NCBI GenBank assembly: GCA_034008185.1
Contig: CM067082.1
Coordinates: forward strand, 53,589,586-53,653,585
Direction: 5' to 3'
Length of the DNA stretch: 64,000 nt
Source of the DNA: Gorsachius magnificus
Taxonomy: Eukaryota; Chordata; Aves; Pelecaniformes; Ardeidae
In this document: positions 1 to 13,500 of the stretch, piece after piece
Position numbering within the stretch: position 1 is the first letter of the stretch
How the letters are laid out: every line of letters begins with the position of its first letter
Made by a program: the position numbers and the translations under genes
Notes under the pieces: generated by a model
What the model saw: the letters and a program-made list of their open reading frames with translations, nothing else
What the model was told of the DNA's origin: nothing
Database searches by the model: none

Positions 1-1636
1 TTCATGTGCATTTAATTTCTTTACAAGGGGTAGTGGGGTGAAAGCTTTGAGTCAGAGGACAAGTGCTTCATTTAAGGTGGATACAACTGATGTTTTAGCA
101 GCTGAAGGAAAACAAGCTAGATGACTGATGTCTTATTTCTGTAACTGGGTAAATGAATCACCCTAATTTATATAGTTCAATAGCTTATTACAATGTATTA
201 GTATATTTTCTTGTGTTTATTAGTATATTTTCTTTTTTGTTTTCATTTGATGGATTTGTCTGTGAAAAATTTTGAGATTTTTTAAAATACATTAAATTCA
301 TTATCTGCTTTGCCTGTTTGTGTTGGTGATCAGCAAGTAAAAAAGGAATAACAGAAATTTTCCAGAGGGCTATTCTGTTTGGAATCGCTTAAATATTGAC
401 AAAGATCTTTTCATTGGTTTGAAACTAGTGGTCCACTGTTTCTGAAGACGAATGTGAAAAAAAATGTGAAAGTGAAATGGCTTTTGAAATGTACGAGCTG
501 CATTTGTACCTGCCCTCATGCAGGGTGAGTCAATGGAAATGAAATTTTTCATCAGGACAAACTCTTCCTTCACTCAGTAGCGAAACTTTCATGAGCAGCA
601 TCTAATGAGGCAAGAACCTCTTGTGAAATACATTGGTGGGTCTAGACATGTCTGTCTGAAGTATATTGGAATGCCAATTCTGAGAAACCACATCTTCTGT
701 GAAAAAAATGCCTAGTTGAAACTGAAGTATGCTTGAAGAGAATATAGAATAACATAATATTCCTAGAAGTCTTCTTCAGAAACAACCAATGTTAAATATT
801 TGATAAATATGCTTCTCTGTATTCAATTTCTTATTTGTTTTCAAATTTGAGTTCATTTTTGGACTTTTTGGTTATATATAACCTCCTTATGCAAAGGACT
901 TCCAAAGTTCTGTTCCAACACAGTAACCTGAAGAAGTGTTAGTCATTTTTGATATTTGAAGCTTCTGGTAAAATGATAGCTTTCCTATAATTAGATCAAC
1001 ACAAAGACTGAAAGGGACCATCTAGGAGATTTTATTCTCGGTTTAAAAGTCACCTTTCTCTCTGCTTGCTGAATGATTTTTAGATGTACACCAAATTTCC
1101 CTTACAGAGAAGTTTGTCATCATCAATATTTCTATCACTATGTTGCGGTAGCCCTTCACTTCCCACTGCACAGGGCACTCTACAAATGAGTGACAAGCAC
1201 CTCCATATAGCTTGCACTCTCAGCTAGCAATACAGGGAGGAGATGGGGTAAGAGAGGCATAAGAAGCTAAGATGATTTACTAGAAAGACTAGAACATTTC
1301 TAAAAATGCAAGAGAGAAATTGTGCAATGGGAACACAGCTCAACACAGAAGGTGCGAGCCCTGTGTTGGGGCCGAAGTCTGCATTGCGCCATCTGCCCTC
1401 TCTTCTGCATGTCTGCCATAACTCTGGGAATAGGACACTTCCCAGGATGGTGTCTCTCGGGAAGGAGATGGGGAAAAATACGTCTCAGATGAAAAATTTG
1501 AAACCAAAAGACAACCACAAGACTTCTGCATGCCATGACTTTCCCTGCATTTAGGGACTGTCTTTGCCAAAACAGAATTCCAGGTTTCTTGAATCCTAGT
1601 TGAGCAGCCTGTGTACTGTATTCAACTATACACCTA

Positions 1637-1668
1637 CATTACCACTATATAAGTATACAGTGGTAATG
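1637..1668. repeat. 32-bp quasi-palindrome
   Basis: The outer ten bases CATTACCACT (1637-1646) are the exact reverse complement of AGTGGTAATG (1659-1668). After one mismatch, TATA (1648-1651) also pairs with TATA (1654-1657), so 14 of 16 positional pairs match around a 2-base centre. As DNA it could form a small cruciform. As RNA it would be a 10-bp stem with a 12-nt loop. No target-site duplication or family membership is apparent. Confidence 0.7.
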
Positions 1669-2612
1669 ATCATTCTGAAGTGTTCAAAAGTGCTCTACTA
1701 TGCAACACAGCTCAGGCTCTGTTCTTGGTGGGCTTTCTGCATCTTCTTGATAGTTGTTCTTGTGTTTAGTAGTGTTCCCATTTATGACTACAGTAAAAAT
1801 CACAATCTTTATCACAGAAAGGCCAATGTTATTCCTGGAAATTGGGAAAATGAGTAGAGGTTACTTTGAGATAACTCAGACAATGAACCCACTTTTTGAG
1901 TTAAGCAGGTTTTAGTCATTATGTTCTTATATCCTGTGTTTGTTGCGCTGTCTCCCAAAATGTTCTCTGTTGAAGAGGAAAACATACTAATAATTATCTG
2001 CATTTTTCCCTCATCTGTTTCTAATCCAGACAACACAAATGAAAAATAAATTGCACAGGATAATATGATCAATAGCAAAGAATAAGAGCTGATGTGATAA
2101 ATAATAAATAATTGCAATGATAAATAATTCCATTAAAGCAATCAAACAATTTATGATGCCACCATAACTCAGACCCAGCATTGATTTCAGGTAACTACCA
2201 TTGTACAGAACTACAAATTTACTGTGCAGTGAGTTTCTTAATGATGATGGTTTGGAGCTGAGGAGGAGGAAGATATAGATGGGAGGAAGAGCAGAGCATG
2301 TGCATGAATCTGGAAAACCTCGCTATGTGTTGTGGTACATTACGCTATAGCTGTTCTTTTAATTATCGGGTTCATGTAGTGTAAGTGTTTTAAGAATAGA
2401 TGGCCCCATTCATTTAACTGCTTCCCATCCCTTTCCAGCTGACTGTTACACATCTCTGCAACTTATTGCCTGGGCCCTCGCTCCCACATTCCCTTCTAAC
2501 TCCTCTGAGTCACGATTAGATTTTCTACCCTTTAGCTGCAACTTATTGGCAGATGGTTTTGGCTGAATTTAGACAGGCACAGATGCCTTCATGCTTGCTG
2601 TCTTTGCAAATA

Positions 2613-2697
2613 GAAAAAAAAAAAGAAAAAAAAATAACCACAATCAACTCCATGTTCCTTTCCTTCACCTTTTGTGTGTGTGAGTGTGCGTGTGTGC
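2613..2697. repeat. A-rich run followed by imperfect TG microsatellite
   Basis: An A run broken by single G and T bases lies at 2613-2634. A TG repeat with GA and GC interruptions lies at 2673-2697. Both are ordinary simple repeats. The interruptions suggest they are old and not highly mutable. Confidence 0.8.
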
Positions 2698-4559
2698 TAT
2701 CTATGCCTCCATGTGCATTTGACCTGCACTGAAAAATAAGGGATAATGGCAAAGAGACACATTGTACTGACAAGTAATAAAAATTGGCATATATTTTTAT
2801 ATTGTTTATCTTCAGAAGGACTAGGAGATTATAGATCATTTTCAAGTCTCATTTAGTGCGGAACATATTTAGAAATTGAGCTAGAGCTAGTAAATCCTTT
2901 CCGTGAGTCTATTGTATATCTGATAATCTTCTGTAGGCAAGCTATGGCTCTTTAATTCTTTAGTGTTTTTCTATAATTTTATTCTCCTTAACTCTTAATA
3001 TTTAACTCAATGAAGAGAAGGAAAGTTCATTAGTGTTTAGACAATAGAGACGAAAAGAAGCCTTTTACAGCCTCATTTTTTGCAGAAAAAAATGTTCCAC
3101 AAAATAGTTACACATACTTCTGTGGTCAGTGCTGTTCCAAATTGTGTCACAATTAAAGCAGATCTAAGGCTAAAATCATAAATATTTCAACACAATCCTT
3201 AATATTGTATAGAAAGAATAAACAATAGTTTCAAAATTCAATAAAACTCTCATTGAAAGCCATTCTTAGAAAGTGGGAGAGACTGCATAAATTGAAACCA
3301 AATCCTGAGTTATGAAATATGTTTGCATACTGGCTCTCTAACCTCCTTCTTGGTTTCTGTACATGCAGGTCTGCAGAAAATGAGTCCTCCTATCTCTCAG
3401 TTAAAACATACAAGATTCATCCTAAAACTGGACTTGGCTCCTCTCCTATTTGTGAAATTTCTGCACTTTCCTATTGCCCATTTTCCATCTTGTAGAAGTT
3501 AAGAGTTAAAAACTCTGTGCTTCAATTAATGCATCTAAACAAAGGTTATCAAAATCTGAAGGGCCACATTTTTGTTTACACAACTGTAGAAACTAAACAG
3601 TGGCCATCTTGGCATTCTTTTCCCAAACAGTTCAGCAATTTTTGAGAAGCAATGAAAGATACATTAGTACTCTTGCCAAATGAACCCCAGAAGTGTCAGA
3701 AGCCCAAAGTCTCCAGACTGAAAGAATCTGCTATACACCTGGTTTATTTAATGTTTTACTAGTAATCCATAACTTAAAAAACCTCTTCGTTGTGTTTCTG
3801 TACCTACGTAAGAGATGAGATCTAAAATTGAAAAAGGAAAATGGTGCAACAAGGATCTCTAGAGGCAGAGACCTAGAAAGCAATTTATTCTGCTGGTTCA
3901 TGTTCAATTTGCATTTGAATAAGGTTCATTTCACCTGAGCATTAACATCTGAATCTAATTTTAGCAGGAGCCAAATAGTTTAGGAACTTGTTATTTCTGC
4001 TGAGAATTTTAGCCAAAACATTAAAAATTATAATTATAGAAAGATTATTTTTATGATAGGATTTGGTCCTGATTTAATAAGAGTAAAAACAGACCAGCAA
4101 TTCACATTTTTTTGAACCTGTGGGGTGCAATCAAAATTAAGTGCTTGCAGAAATCGGATCTATAAAATGCTTCTCCAGTAGATCCCTCTTCCAGAGGCTT
4201 AGCACAGAAAATGGTGGAGCTTTTGTGTGAGAAGTTGTTGAATCAAAAATTGTTAGTTATCAATGTTGCAAAATAGATAGAAACATGCAGCAACTGAGAA
4301 AAATAACTCACACCACGCAGATGACATGCATGGGAAAGGCAGCACTCACACACTTTTAAGAGTACATCTCTAAAATGTTTGCCATTTGGGCTCTTTATCC
4401 TGTTGCTTGTCAGAATAATGTCTGAGTGTTTTCCAGGAGAAACCAATAGCATTAGGGAGGTGTATGCAAGTTTCATTGGGTATCTGGCTTTCCCTCTCTG
4501 CTCATGGTGAAAACTTTGCTGTTTCATTCGGTCATTTGTTAGAACAGGGAAATACTTGG

Positions 4560-4605
4560 AATCATAGAATGTCTTGGGTTGGAAGGGACCCCAAGGGAAT
4601 GTCTT
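4560..4605 (-). mobile_element. Short CR1 LINE 3'-end fragment
   Basis: The run ATCATAGAATG followed by TTGGGTTGGAAGGGACC is the reverse complement of the conserved CR1 3' untranslated end, so the element points leftward. Only about 45 bases are recognisable. The expected continuation is lost or too diverged to follow. It is a 5'-truncated fragment with no coding content. Confidence 0.75.
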
Positions 4606-7600
4606 TGTTGTGACTCTAAGTGAAGTAAGATTTGACTCCCACCATCAGATCCACTGCCAAGCTGCTAATGCAAAGAGAAAACTAAGGTAGGAAAACCCAG
4701 CAACAACAAATAAACAACCTGCAAGGTTTGAGCATTGACTGAATGCATTTTGTGGCATGTTGAACTATTAGCAGAGCTATCTTCTGCAGGCAAGTGGAAG
4801 GAATTGTTGTAGAACTGATGATTCAGAAAAGCACTTCAGCATTTCTTCTTTTTTTGATGTGGTTTACATTAGACAATGCTTGCCCAGCTGTAAGAGATTT
4901 TTAACATAAACTAGAGCTCAACGTTTGACATAGCTGAGGCTACACAATATTCTGAGTGCTCCTGTCTCTGGTGGAGCTTGTGTTTCCTTACTGCTACATG
5001 TATGATCGAAGACTGTAAATTCATTTTCTTCAAAAAGGTCTGACTGTCCTAAAGGCACTGGGGCTGCCTGCAGGCACAGCACCTGTAAGATGCACGATGA
5101 GCCACCTCTACGGTTTGTGTGGTAACCGCGTTATTTGATCCTTCCCTATGGCAAGCAGGAAAACTTGAGATGCATCCTCCAGGCACATTAATGGTTATAT
5201 GTGATAGACTGCTGCATCACTTGGGGCTTCAGCATGAAGTAAAAGACAACTCATCTTCATTTTACCATGACACTCTAAACAATGTTCATGTTTAGAAAGT
5301 AGGACGGCTAGGAGGTGTTTCTGTACCTGCCCGTAAGCATGCAATTCCCCAGCCTGTGAATCAAAACTACCAAGTTTCTCGTCTGTTTGTCCAGTTGTAC
5401 AGCTCTGCAATGTCTCCCGGGGCTCAGTGCATGCTCTTTATTTATTCTCCCCTTCTGCACTGCCCCAGAAAGCTTTTGCAGCTCTTCACAGGACAAAAAT
5501 TCTGATGGCCACTTGATGGCAAACAACTAACATTTTGCCTGGGATCATCATTAAAAAATACATACATATTTTATGAAGTATTTTTAAGTCTTTAGTTTAT
5601 AATTATTTATGAAGAAGATGTGATTCTTACAGATGTATCCTCCTGAAAGAAGGAACAACTACAGAGATGCTAAGGGAAGGAATGTAAACAGGGAGTCTAG
5701 TTAAGTACTCTTAGACTGAACAACAGTTTTTGAAAAAAGAAAGGACCAATGGATGTTTTAAAATTATTTCTACTTTTTAACTTCAAATGTTTCCTTCTTA
5801 TGGCCTCACTGGACTCTATAGTATTTTAGGACATTGGTGGCCATTAAACACAAACTCTTGTTTCGAAGTTTTGTTTCAATATACTTTGCACAACTGGAAT
5901 TACCTAGTGCTATTTGCCACTGTAGTTACATGTGTTAAGCCTGATCCTGACCAGCAGGGATCAGGAGTAGTTTTAGTGCATTTATGGACTTCCACTGAGA
6001 TTAAAGTGATGGGACAACAGTACCTGGCCTTTTTCTGTCCAGTGTCACACCAATGCCTGCATAATAATTGAACCATGAGTCAGACAAGACTTTTTTTTTC
6101 TGCTGACTTTTCCCCAGTGGGATTATTTATCTAATTATCATCTGTGCTTTTCCTGCATGTGAAATGTTCCTAGCTGACTTGCCAAAAAATTAAGCAAAAA
6201 CCTACATCAGACACCTGAAACATACATTTAGGAGCTGGCACATTCTTCAAGTTATGGAGACTAGTGCAGGTGAACATAAGCACATAAACTCTCTTTACAG
6301 CATCACATTTTTTGTTCCTACCCCCAAGAAGAGTACAAAATAATTTTTTTTCCCCTCCATTAAACACATTCTTTAGTGTACCAAGAATTTCATGTTTTCT
6401 TCATGAGGGTCAGCATTTGGACAGCTTTTTGGCTTTTATGCAGATATTTTTCAAGCAGAAACAGACATATAATAAGCTCATGCACAAATGTTGTTGCTAG
6501 GAGGATCTATCACACAGATGCATTTTTTTCCATAGAAAATGTCCTACGCATAAGAAGTATCTTGCCAGCTGTGGAGTTCTCCTTCCATTTACCCTCCCAC
6601 TTGCTCAAGGTTTATGTTTTGTTGCTCCTTTTCTTCATTAAACATCTATTCATGCAAGGAGTGAAGCTCACAGAGGACAGTCAATGAGTATAATACTGGA
6701 ACTGAAGCTCACTTAGTGCTTATGCTTTCCATCCCTATCACTTTACTTTGATTATAAATGAAATTTGCAAGGTTTATGTTGGAGAGGAAGAATCTGGTGC
6801 CAGTGTGCAGGATTTGGGTTCCTGGGACTTCCCAGGGTGGAACATAATTTCTTCTCAAGATGATTTACCTCTTAGAGCCAGCCTGTGCTCCCTCATAGAG
6901 TGCACAACCCAACTACTCTTACCTCATCTCCATTTACCTGCTTTTTCTAATTAATCTTCCATTACAATTTTTAAATTAAATATATTATTGCAAATGCTAG
7001 CACAGAAGATTACTGAGGAAGTACCCGGAAAGTCAGTGACAGACCTTCAACCAAACTCTAAAATGAATATATTTGTTTCTAACTCATTATTAATTTTTAC
7101 TTTCATAAATTCGCATACTAAAGTCAGAATTCAAGAAATACTGTGGAAATAAAATATTCTTGGAAATGGATATGGAGTTGGTGGCAATATTTCATTCCAG
7201 TCTACTCCGGGCAACAATCAGTCAAATACTCCCACCTCTCTAGCCCCAGTTTTTGAAGGTAAAAGAATAAAAAGTTTTGAGGAAAAAAAATATTTTAGAA
7301 CCTTTTCAGAGGTTTAAAAAGCATTATGAAAATTGGTTACATTTTTTTCTTTGTCAAGAAATAAAATCCATTGGTAAGAATTTTTACAGAGAAAAAACTT
7401 TCGTGCTGCCATTTGCCACTTTGCAACTTTTGAAAACAATCTGAGTTCTGAAGTAAAAATACCCAACAGCCCTGCAATCCCAAAGGAAATGATGCAAATC
7501 TTTATTCTGCCAGTCGGTGACTTTTTTTAACCATTGAATAAAAGTTTTGAAAACTAGCAATATGGTAAAAGGAAGAAAGCAAAAAAGGACAGCTCATAAA

Positions 7601-8562
7601 CAGCCCCCTTTGATACCATTCATTTTATTGCACTTGGACACAAAAAGGCATTAAGGGAATACTGTCAGCATTTTTGTGAATTTTATTCCATTTTTTCAAC
7701 CAAATGTAACTGCAAATCTCACAAGTTTTCAAGCAAGGTGATTTAGATTAAAAATAAATTATAATTGGAGTGGAAAATAACTAAAATTGCCAGAATGCAG
7801 AAAAGCATTTAAAGATTTAAACAGCATTCTGCATAGTCAGTCCTATCTGTATTCCTGTGGAGATGATCATTCATGAAGTTAAAATCAAGACTATTTTTTT
7901 AATTTTATCCTGATATTTGTCTGAAATCTCTGAGATGAATCCATCACATTGGGGTGGTTTTAATCCAACTTTCTAATTAGGTTATCCATAACTGGAATTT
8001 GAATTGAGCTTAAGTGCCTGAGATGTCTATTTTCCATAGCATTTCACTACTATGTACTATTGCAAATGTCTAGGAAGCACTGCAAATATTGGACTATCCC
8101 ACACATAGTGAAGTAATATGAGTTCGATACAATCAGAAAATTTAAGAAATGTTTAGACCTCATTGCCTCAACACCCACAGTATTGCCTAAAGGAGGATTT
8201 TTTATCATTAATATGTGATTTAATTTTTTTTGGAGGGGACACTTGAAATGAGTTAAGGATATTGTTCACATTGCAAAAACAAACACTTACAAGTTAGGAA
8301 ATGCTGAAATTAAATCAATTTATCTGATCTTCATTTAGCCCCGCACTCTGAAGACAGAAGCACATTTAAATCGTTCTTGCCTCATTTAGTGGCCAGCAAC
8401 AGTGATGCTCAAATCAGAATCATATATTCAAAAAACCCTATTTTCTCCTAGTCTTCAATATTCTCTTTCTCCTCACACTTAACGTACCAAATACTAGTTA
8501 TATAATGGTGTACAGGCAGAATTGCTCATTTCTGCACACTCTTCTCAATGGCATTTCTCACT
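4606..8562. other. Unique AT-rich non-coding DNA
   Basis: I see no gene, RNA gene or transposable element. The open frames on both strands are short and unlike any known protein. Poly-A and poly-T stretches are frequent. Confidence 0.55.
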
Positions 8563-8760
8563 GTATTACCCCAGTAATTAATCAATATATCTGGTAATGT
8601 ATTAACAATTAGCTTGCTGATTTGCACAATTCCTGTGAGGTATTATCTCACGTTTATTGCTGAGGAGCTGTGGCAAGGAATATAAAACCTATCCTCCTCA
8701 TTTGGACATCTAATTTCAAATTTTCCAGGGGAATAACAGCCCAAACTCACACTTTATACA
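8563..8760. promoter_or_regulatory. Candidate conserved non-coding element (weak)
   Basis: This stretch carries closely spaced ATTA/TAAT homeodomain-type cores (for example GTAATTAATC and TTAACAATTAGC) in mixed-complexity sequence without repeats, a texture typical of vertebrate conserved non-coding elements. Conservation itself cannot be seen from one sequence, so this is an inference from composition. Confidence 0.2.
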
Positions 8761-9765
8761 TTTAAAGCGTAGTTCCAGCTGACATATCTGTCTGTGCACT
8801 TCAGAACATCAGGCACCAGGAGCTCAAGTCGATTCCCCCAGATAATGAGCTTCTTAAGTTTAAACACCTTTCTTTGGTATTATATCTGAGGCAGTGCAAG
8901 GATGCAATCAGTGTGCAAGGAGACTGTCCTCTCTTCACGAGCTGTCTCCTGCCCAGTTCCTCCCTTACCTCCCTGTTTCTGCACAAAGGCAGGCAGGGTC
9001 CTGCAGCCAGCACTCTTTTGCTTCACAGCCCATGTTCGTCCCCTGTGTTGTGCACTAAATAGGGCAGGGAAGAGGCAGAGGGCAATCAGGTCAGTACAAC
9101 GTGATGGCAGCCCATGGACCTGGGCAGAAGTTACCCCGTACTTACCCCAGACATAGCGCACCCCACCACAGTCCAGACCTAGGAAATGTCCTACATAGCC
9201 CAGAACAGGATGTTTTTGTGGCATTTTCAGCTGCAACAATATAGGATGTCTCTCTGCTGCACTATGAAGTAGAGTTTTTCTAAAAATAAGAAATCATAAC
9301 CAGCTAGGATTTTTGCAGAAGTTAAAAGCCGTAAATCTAGCATGAAAGTTACCCCCTTGCTATGGATTAAGCACAAACTCCAAGGTAAATCCTGTTGGAG
9401 GGAAAATCATCAACATTCTTTATGCTGGGCAAAATAATATATTTTCTTGTAGCCCTCCCACTTTTTTTTCAGAAAGAACTAAAATATTCAGCTGTAGCTG
9501 TAACCCTGTGTGTGTGTGTGCGGGTATGTGTGTGTGAAAAATTGTTTTGAAATAGATGCCCACGCTGCAAAATTTCAGCCTAAACATTTCAACTATTGTA
9601 AAGTTATCAGCAAATGAAAATGAGCTCTGACACAGAAAGCATGAAACACCCTTCTACAAATGCAACCATGCCAGCCTGCTTATTGTGCTATGGAAGTATA
9701 ACAGAGCCCATGTCCTTTTTTAATGTTGAAAATAAATGAAACCCTGATAAGGATGAATACAATAA
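8761..9765. other. Unique non-coding DNA with a TG repeat
   Basis: A minus-strand open frame of 119 codons (8880-9239) overlaps other open frames on both strands and resembles no family I recognise, so I treat it as chance. A TG microsatellite interrupted by CGGGTA lies at 9507-9536. Nothing else is recognisable. Confidence 0.55.
9507..9536. repeat. Interrupted TG microsatellite
   Basis: Seven TG units (9507-9520) are followed by CGGGTA and a further five TG units (9527-9536). It is a simple repeat in a non-coding setting. Confidence 0.85.
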
Positions 9766-9965
9766 TTTAAACTGATTCAAACAGTTTATCCTGACATATT
9801 TCTTGTTAATTAAGCTGTGAGAATAATCGATGTTTCTGTGTGAAATGTGAAGCAAAGCAGGTTGATGACAATGTAATTACAGCAACATGAATATCTGAAA
9901 AAATGTAATGCTGTTTGACATGTAATGAGCCTTTTGATGTCAAATGAAGCTTTCATTTCCTGGTA
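9766..9965. promoter_or_regulatory. Candidate conserved non-coding element
   Basis: About 200 bases of non-repetitive AT-rich sequence carry many homeodomain-type cores (GTTAATTAAGC, GTAATTACAG, two TGTAATG words). There is also a direct echo of TTTGACATGTAATG and TTTTGATGTCAAATG. The texture is that of deeply conserved vertebrate enhancers, but conservation is inferred and not shown. Confidence 0.3.
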
Positions 9966-10317
9966 CTTGTAAAACATCAGAATAGTAATAGTAACACAAC
10001 ATCAAATAGGTAAATACTTAGGTGGCTTCAAGAACAAAATCAGTGCTGTCCAATAATGGTTAATGACCTTAACATGTGGAAGATACTGTTTTTATATACT
10101 TCTTGTGTTTTAAGCCAGTATGAGCCATGTTCCCAGCTAACAAATGGTTTCAAAAGTTTATTGCTAATCTGTGGGGCTCAGGAGCATTTCCAGTCTACCA
10201 AGACCACACACGTGCCCCATAGCTTTCCTTTGCCTTGTTGGACAGAGACCTGGTAGGACATCACTTCACAGCCTGGTGTACCTTGGTTTCCCCTGGAAGA
10301 AAACACAGTCAGTTCAT
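9966..10317. other. Unique non-coding DNA
   Basis: No gene or repeat is recognisable between the candidate conserved element and the CR1 tail at 10318. Confidence 0.5.
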
Positions 10318-10515
10318 GGAATCATAAAGTGCTTTAGGTTGGAAGGGAGGTCATCTAGTCCAACCCCCCTGCAATGAGCAGGGACACCTTTAACTAGGTC
10401 AGAGCTCCATCCAACCTGACCTTCAGTGTTTCTAGGAATGGGGCCTCCACTACCTCTCTGGGCAACCCATTCCAGTGTTTCATCACCCTCATTATAAAAA
10501 ATGTCTTCCTTTAAT
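10318..10515 (-). mobile_element. CR1 LINE 3'-end fragment, about 200 bp
   Basis: Reading the plus strand, the reverse complement of the CR1 3' end is clear: GAATCATAAAGTG, then TTAGGTTGGAAGGGAGGTCA, then TCTAGTCCAACCCCCCTGCA, and further on CTCTGGGCAACCCATTCCAG. The element runs leftward, is strongly 5'-truncated and covers the 3' untranslated region and the very end of the reverse transcriptase frame. No open frame survives. Confidence 0.9.
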
Positions 10516-13500
10516 GCACCAGGGGAGTGTACCAGGAGTGTGCAGCATGCATTAGCCAGGCTCTTAAGGTAAATGTAAATACGCAGGGGACAGGCCCTGG
10601 GGCATGCAGGGTGCCTCTAGACAGTGGCTCCCAAAGTTGAGGACTATTGGTTTCTGCTATAGACATGATCAGTGTTCACTGGAGGTGGGACTAGAAACCA
10701 GATAGCCCCAGCTTGTGCAATTGTCCTAGCAGCTCTCCAGAATAATAATAATTGAACTACTGTATACTGAGCTTCATTAGGAATAACTGGAGAGTGCCCT
10801 CACCTCAAAGGTCTTGTAACCTGGTAGGTAGGATCCTTCTGAGTAAGCAACATATGTGCTCAGAGGTATGGGGAGCAGGTGTCTCACCCTGCTCTGAGGG
10901 TGTGCCCCTGGCCCCCTGGCTGCTTCAGGTGAAGAAGGACAGTGCACCACCAACACAGTGAATCAGCCTCTCTGCCCCCTTTCAAATTATTTCCCAAGCA
11001 TTAACTGGATTTGTTCATAATTTGTGAATAATTTAAGGGGAACTGAAACCCAATTTTCAACCAATTTATTATTCTCAAATTAAATTAGTCCATCTTTACT
11101 TGTTCCCATGCTCTCTTCTACTAAAGCTGGTACCTTAGATATAGCCTTTAATGACACCAAGCAGCCCAGTCAATGTTTGGTGTGTGAACATTCTTTCCTC
11201 TCTTCTTTTGAGAGATCTTTCCTATTTCTGTTTCACACCTTTAGTCTTCACACCTTTTATTGTTTCATGCCTTTGGCCCTTTTTTATGTTCTTTTGCCTC
11301 TCTTCATTCCTCTACTTCATCAGTTGCTTCTATCCAGCAATATGCAAAAAAATGTGACTAAAAAAGCTATGTGCCTGTGGTATTCAGCACCTTCTATTGT
11401 TTGAGTTGTAATGGCTTTTTGCACTTCCTTCTGTGAAACTTGCAGTATTTGTCAGCTGGATTATTTTCTGGGTTTGTTGTAACTGTAGTTATGTATTTCT
11501 GCTTTTGTCTTGCGGAATAAATGGATGCATTTGTCTGGATGAGTCTTTTCCAATGTCAACAGTAAGAAAGTAATGACAAGTCCAGTGCCTGTATGGGATT
11601 TTATTCATTTTCTTGTGCCCCCCCCCAGCTGTCAGTTTCCAAGTTCACCTCAGATGGAGCAGTATTTGCTTGTTCATTATAGATTTCTCCCTGGAAAGGG
11701 CTTGCTTTCGTGTTTTTGACACTAGTCCAAGACTACAAGTGGAAATGCAATGCTAAGTGACTAAATGAATTGCTTCACATCACATTGCAAATATTTAAGG
11801 ACTGATTTCTTGACACAAAAAAAATGCAGGCTTTGAAAGGTAAGAGACCCATCATCATATTATAAAAATAAGCAGTTTAATCTGAATTTATTATTATTTT
11901 TCAAAATATGCTTTCAAAACCACCTTTTGGTAAATTATGAATGAAGTGTGTTCCCATTCAGAAGGCAGAGTGAGCCACATTGTAGTGTGTGCATCCCACA
12001 GCCCAACTATTAGTGACAAATCCGTGTTCCTAAGGTGTGAGCAATCAATGGCACTGGGAAAAAAAAGCAGATAGGAAGAGGTTTCTAGAAACACCATGAC
12101 AACAATGAGGTTTTCATTTCTTGTTTTGTTTTGTTTGCACATAACATGCGTTTGGCCCTTGTTAATGCACTGCTTTTCAAAACCGCTATTCCTCCTGAAG
12201 TTGCACCATTTACTCTCTGAAAATAAAATGCAACTGGAAGACTTCAACATAGTGTTCAGTCAGGAGGTCAGCTACACATCAAGGCACCCTGCTGTTGCAG
12301 GGGCATCTTCCACAACCATTGCCATGTTTTATAAGAAGATGCCTGGGATGTAGGATGGTTAAATACTCCATCCCAGACAACTCATTAAGGAACCAAGATT
12401 CTTCATGTGCTTACAAAAGGTAGAGCAACCTCAGAGCCAATATGTCTGGGCACTCTAAACCAGTGGGTAACTAATGCAAAGTATAAAGCAGACCATTGTT
12501 AGGACTATGAAAACATCTCTTTAGATTTTTTCCAGTTTCCTCACAACATCCCAACCTCATCTTGGAATATGTGTAGCTGATAGCATGAGCCAAAGACAGG
12601 AATGTGGCTCTCTAAATAAGTGTACAAATGTTTCTGACAACCTAGCAGTGAGCCTGTGTCAGGCCTGGCTCCAGCCATCAGCCAGAGGATGGTACCTGGC
12701 TAGGACAGCAGAATACTGGGAAAAGCAAATCATCATTGCTCTGCTGCCTAGTTTGGCAGAAACAAATTGCTTGAAAACTGGCGTTTCTGTATCTGGTCTC
12801 TGCTCATAAGGGACTCCCCGGGTTGGCAAAAGGGTGTGAGGCCACAGTTATTGCTTGGGGGTTAAAAGGATCTTTCGGAAACAGTGATGATTGCCGCCAT
12901 GGTCCCCCTATCTACCAAGTGATGCAGGCAGCAGCAGAGCTTGTTCTTAGACCTTTGCTGCCCATCTTTTGCCCTGCTCCTGTTCCTCCTGCAGCAGGAA
13001 GGGCCTTGGCCCCACACAAGCCAGCTTGCAGCAGCTGTACCAGCATGGGGAATTTGCAGGGAAATTTCTATTTTGCAATGTCCCATTGAACTGGCAAGTG
13101 CCACTGGAGCTGTGTGAATGGCCCTTAATAAAAACGAGCTTCAGTTTTTCACTACCTTTTAGCTCCTTTCATTCCTTGTTTCTCTTTGTACCTCTCATGC
13201 ATACTTACCTCAGGGTTTGGTCTCTATCCTTCCTCCTCCATTATGTGCATTTCTATACTGAACAGAGTTCCACCAGCTGCTAAACAATACGGTGTTTGAG
13301 GGCTGGGTCTGTGGTACTTCAAAGTGGTGACCTGAGTGTCTGCACGGCCTCGTGGGAGTGCTGATTGCTGTCCCAGGTTTCCCAGACAACACTCTGGACA
13401 CTGGAATATGTGTAAGTCAATAATAATTATTAGTGTGAACTTTCAGCGCATTTTCAAACAAGCATTTGTTTGATCTCAGGAAGTTTTCTGATGGCCATTT

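Larger units (their letters stand above)
1..4559. other. Unique AT-rich non-coding DNA
   Basis: No coding exon, RNA gene or recognisable transposable element is visible here. Open frames are short (about 100 codons or less), occur on both strands and resemble no family I know. The stretch holds an A-rich run (2613-2634), an imperfect TG repeat (2673-2697) and a quasi-palindrome at 1637-1668, listed separately. Confidence 0.6.

Noticed and set aside
1008..1040. GAAAGGGACCATCTAGGAGA as a CR1 3'-end fragment
   Set aside because: Only about 18 bases resemble CR1, and the expected flanking words are absent.
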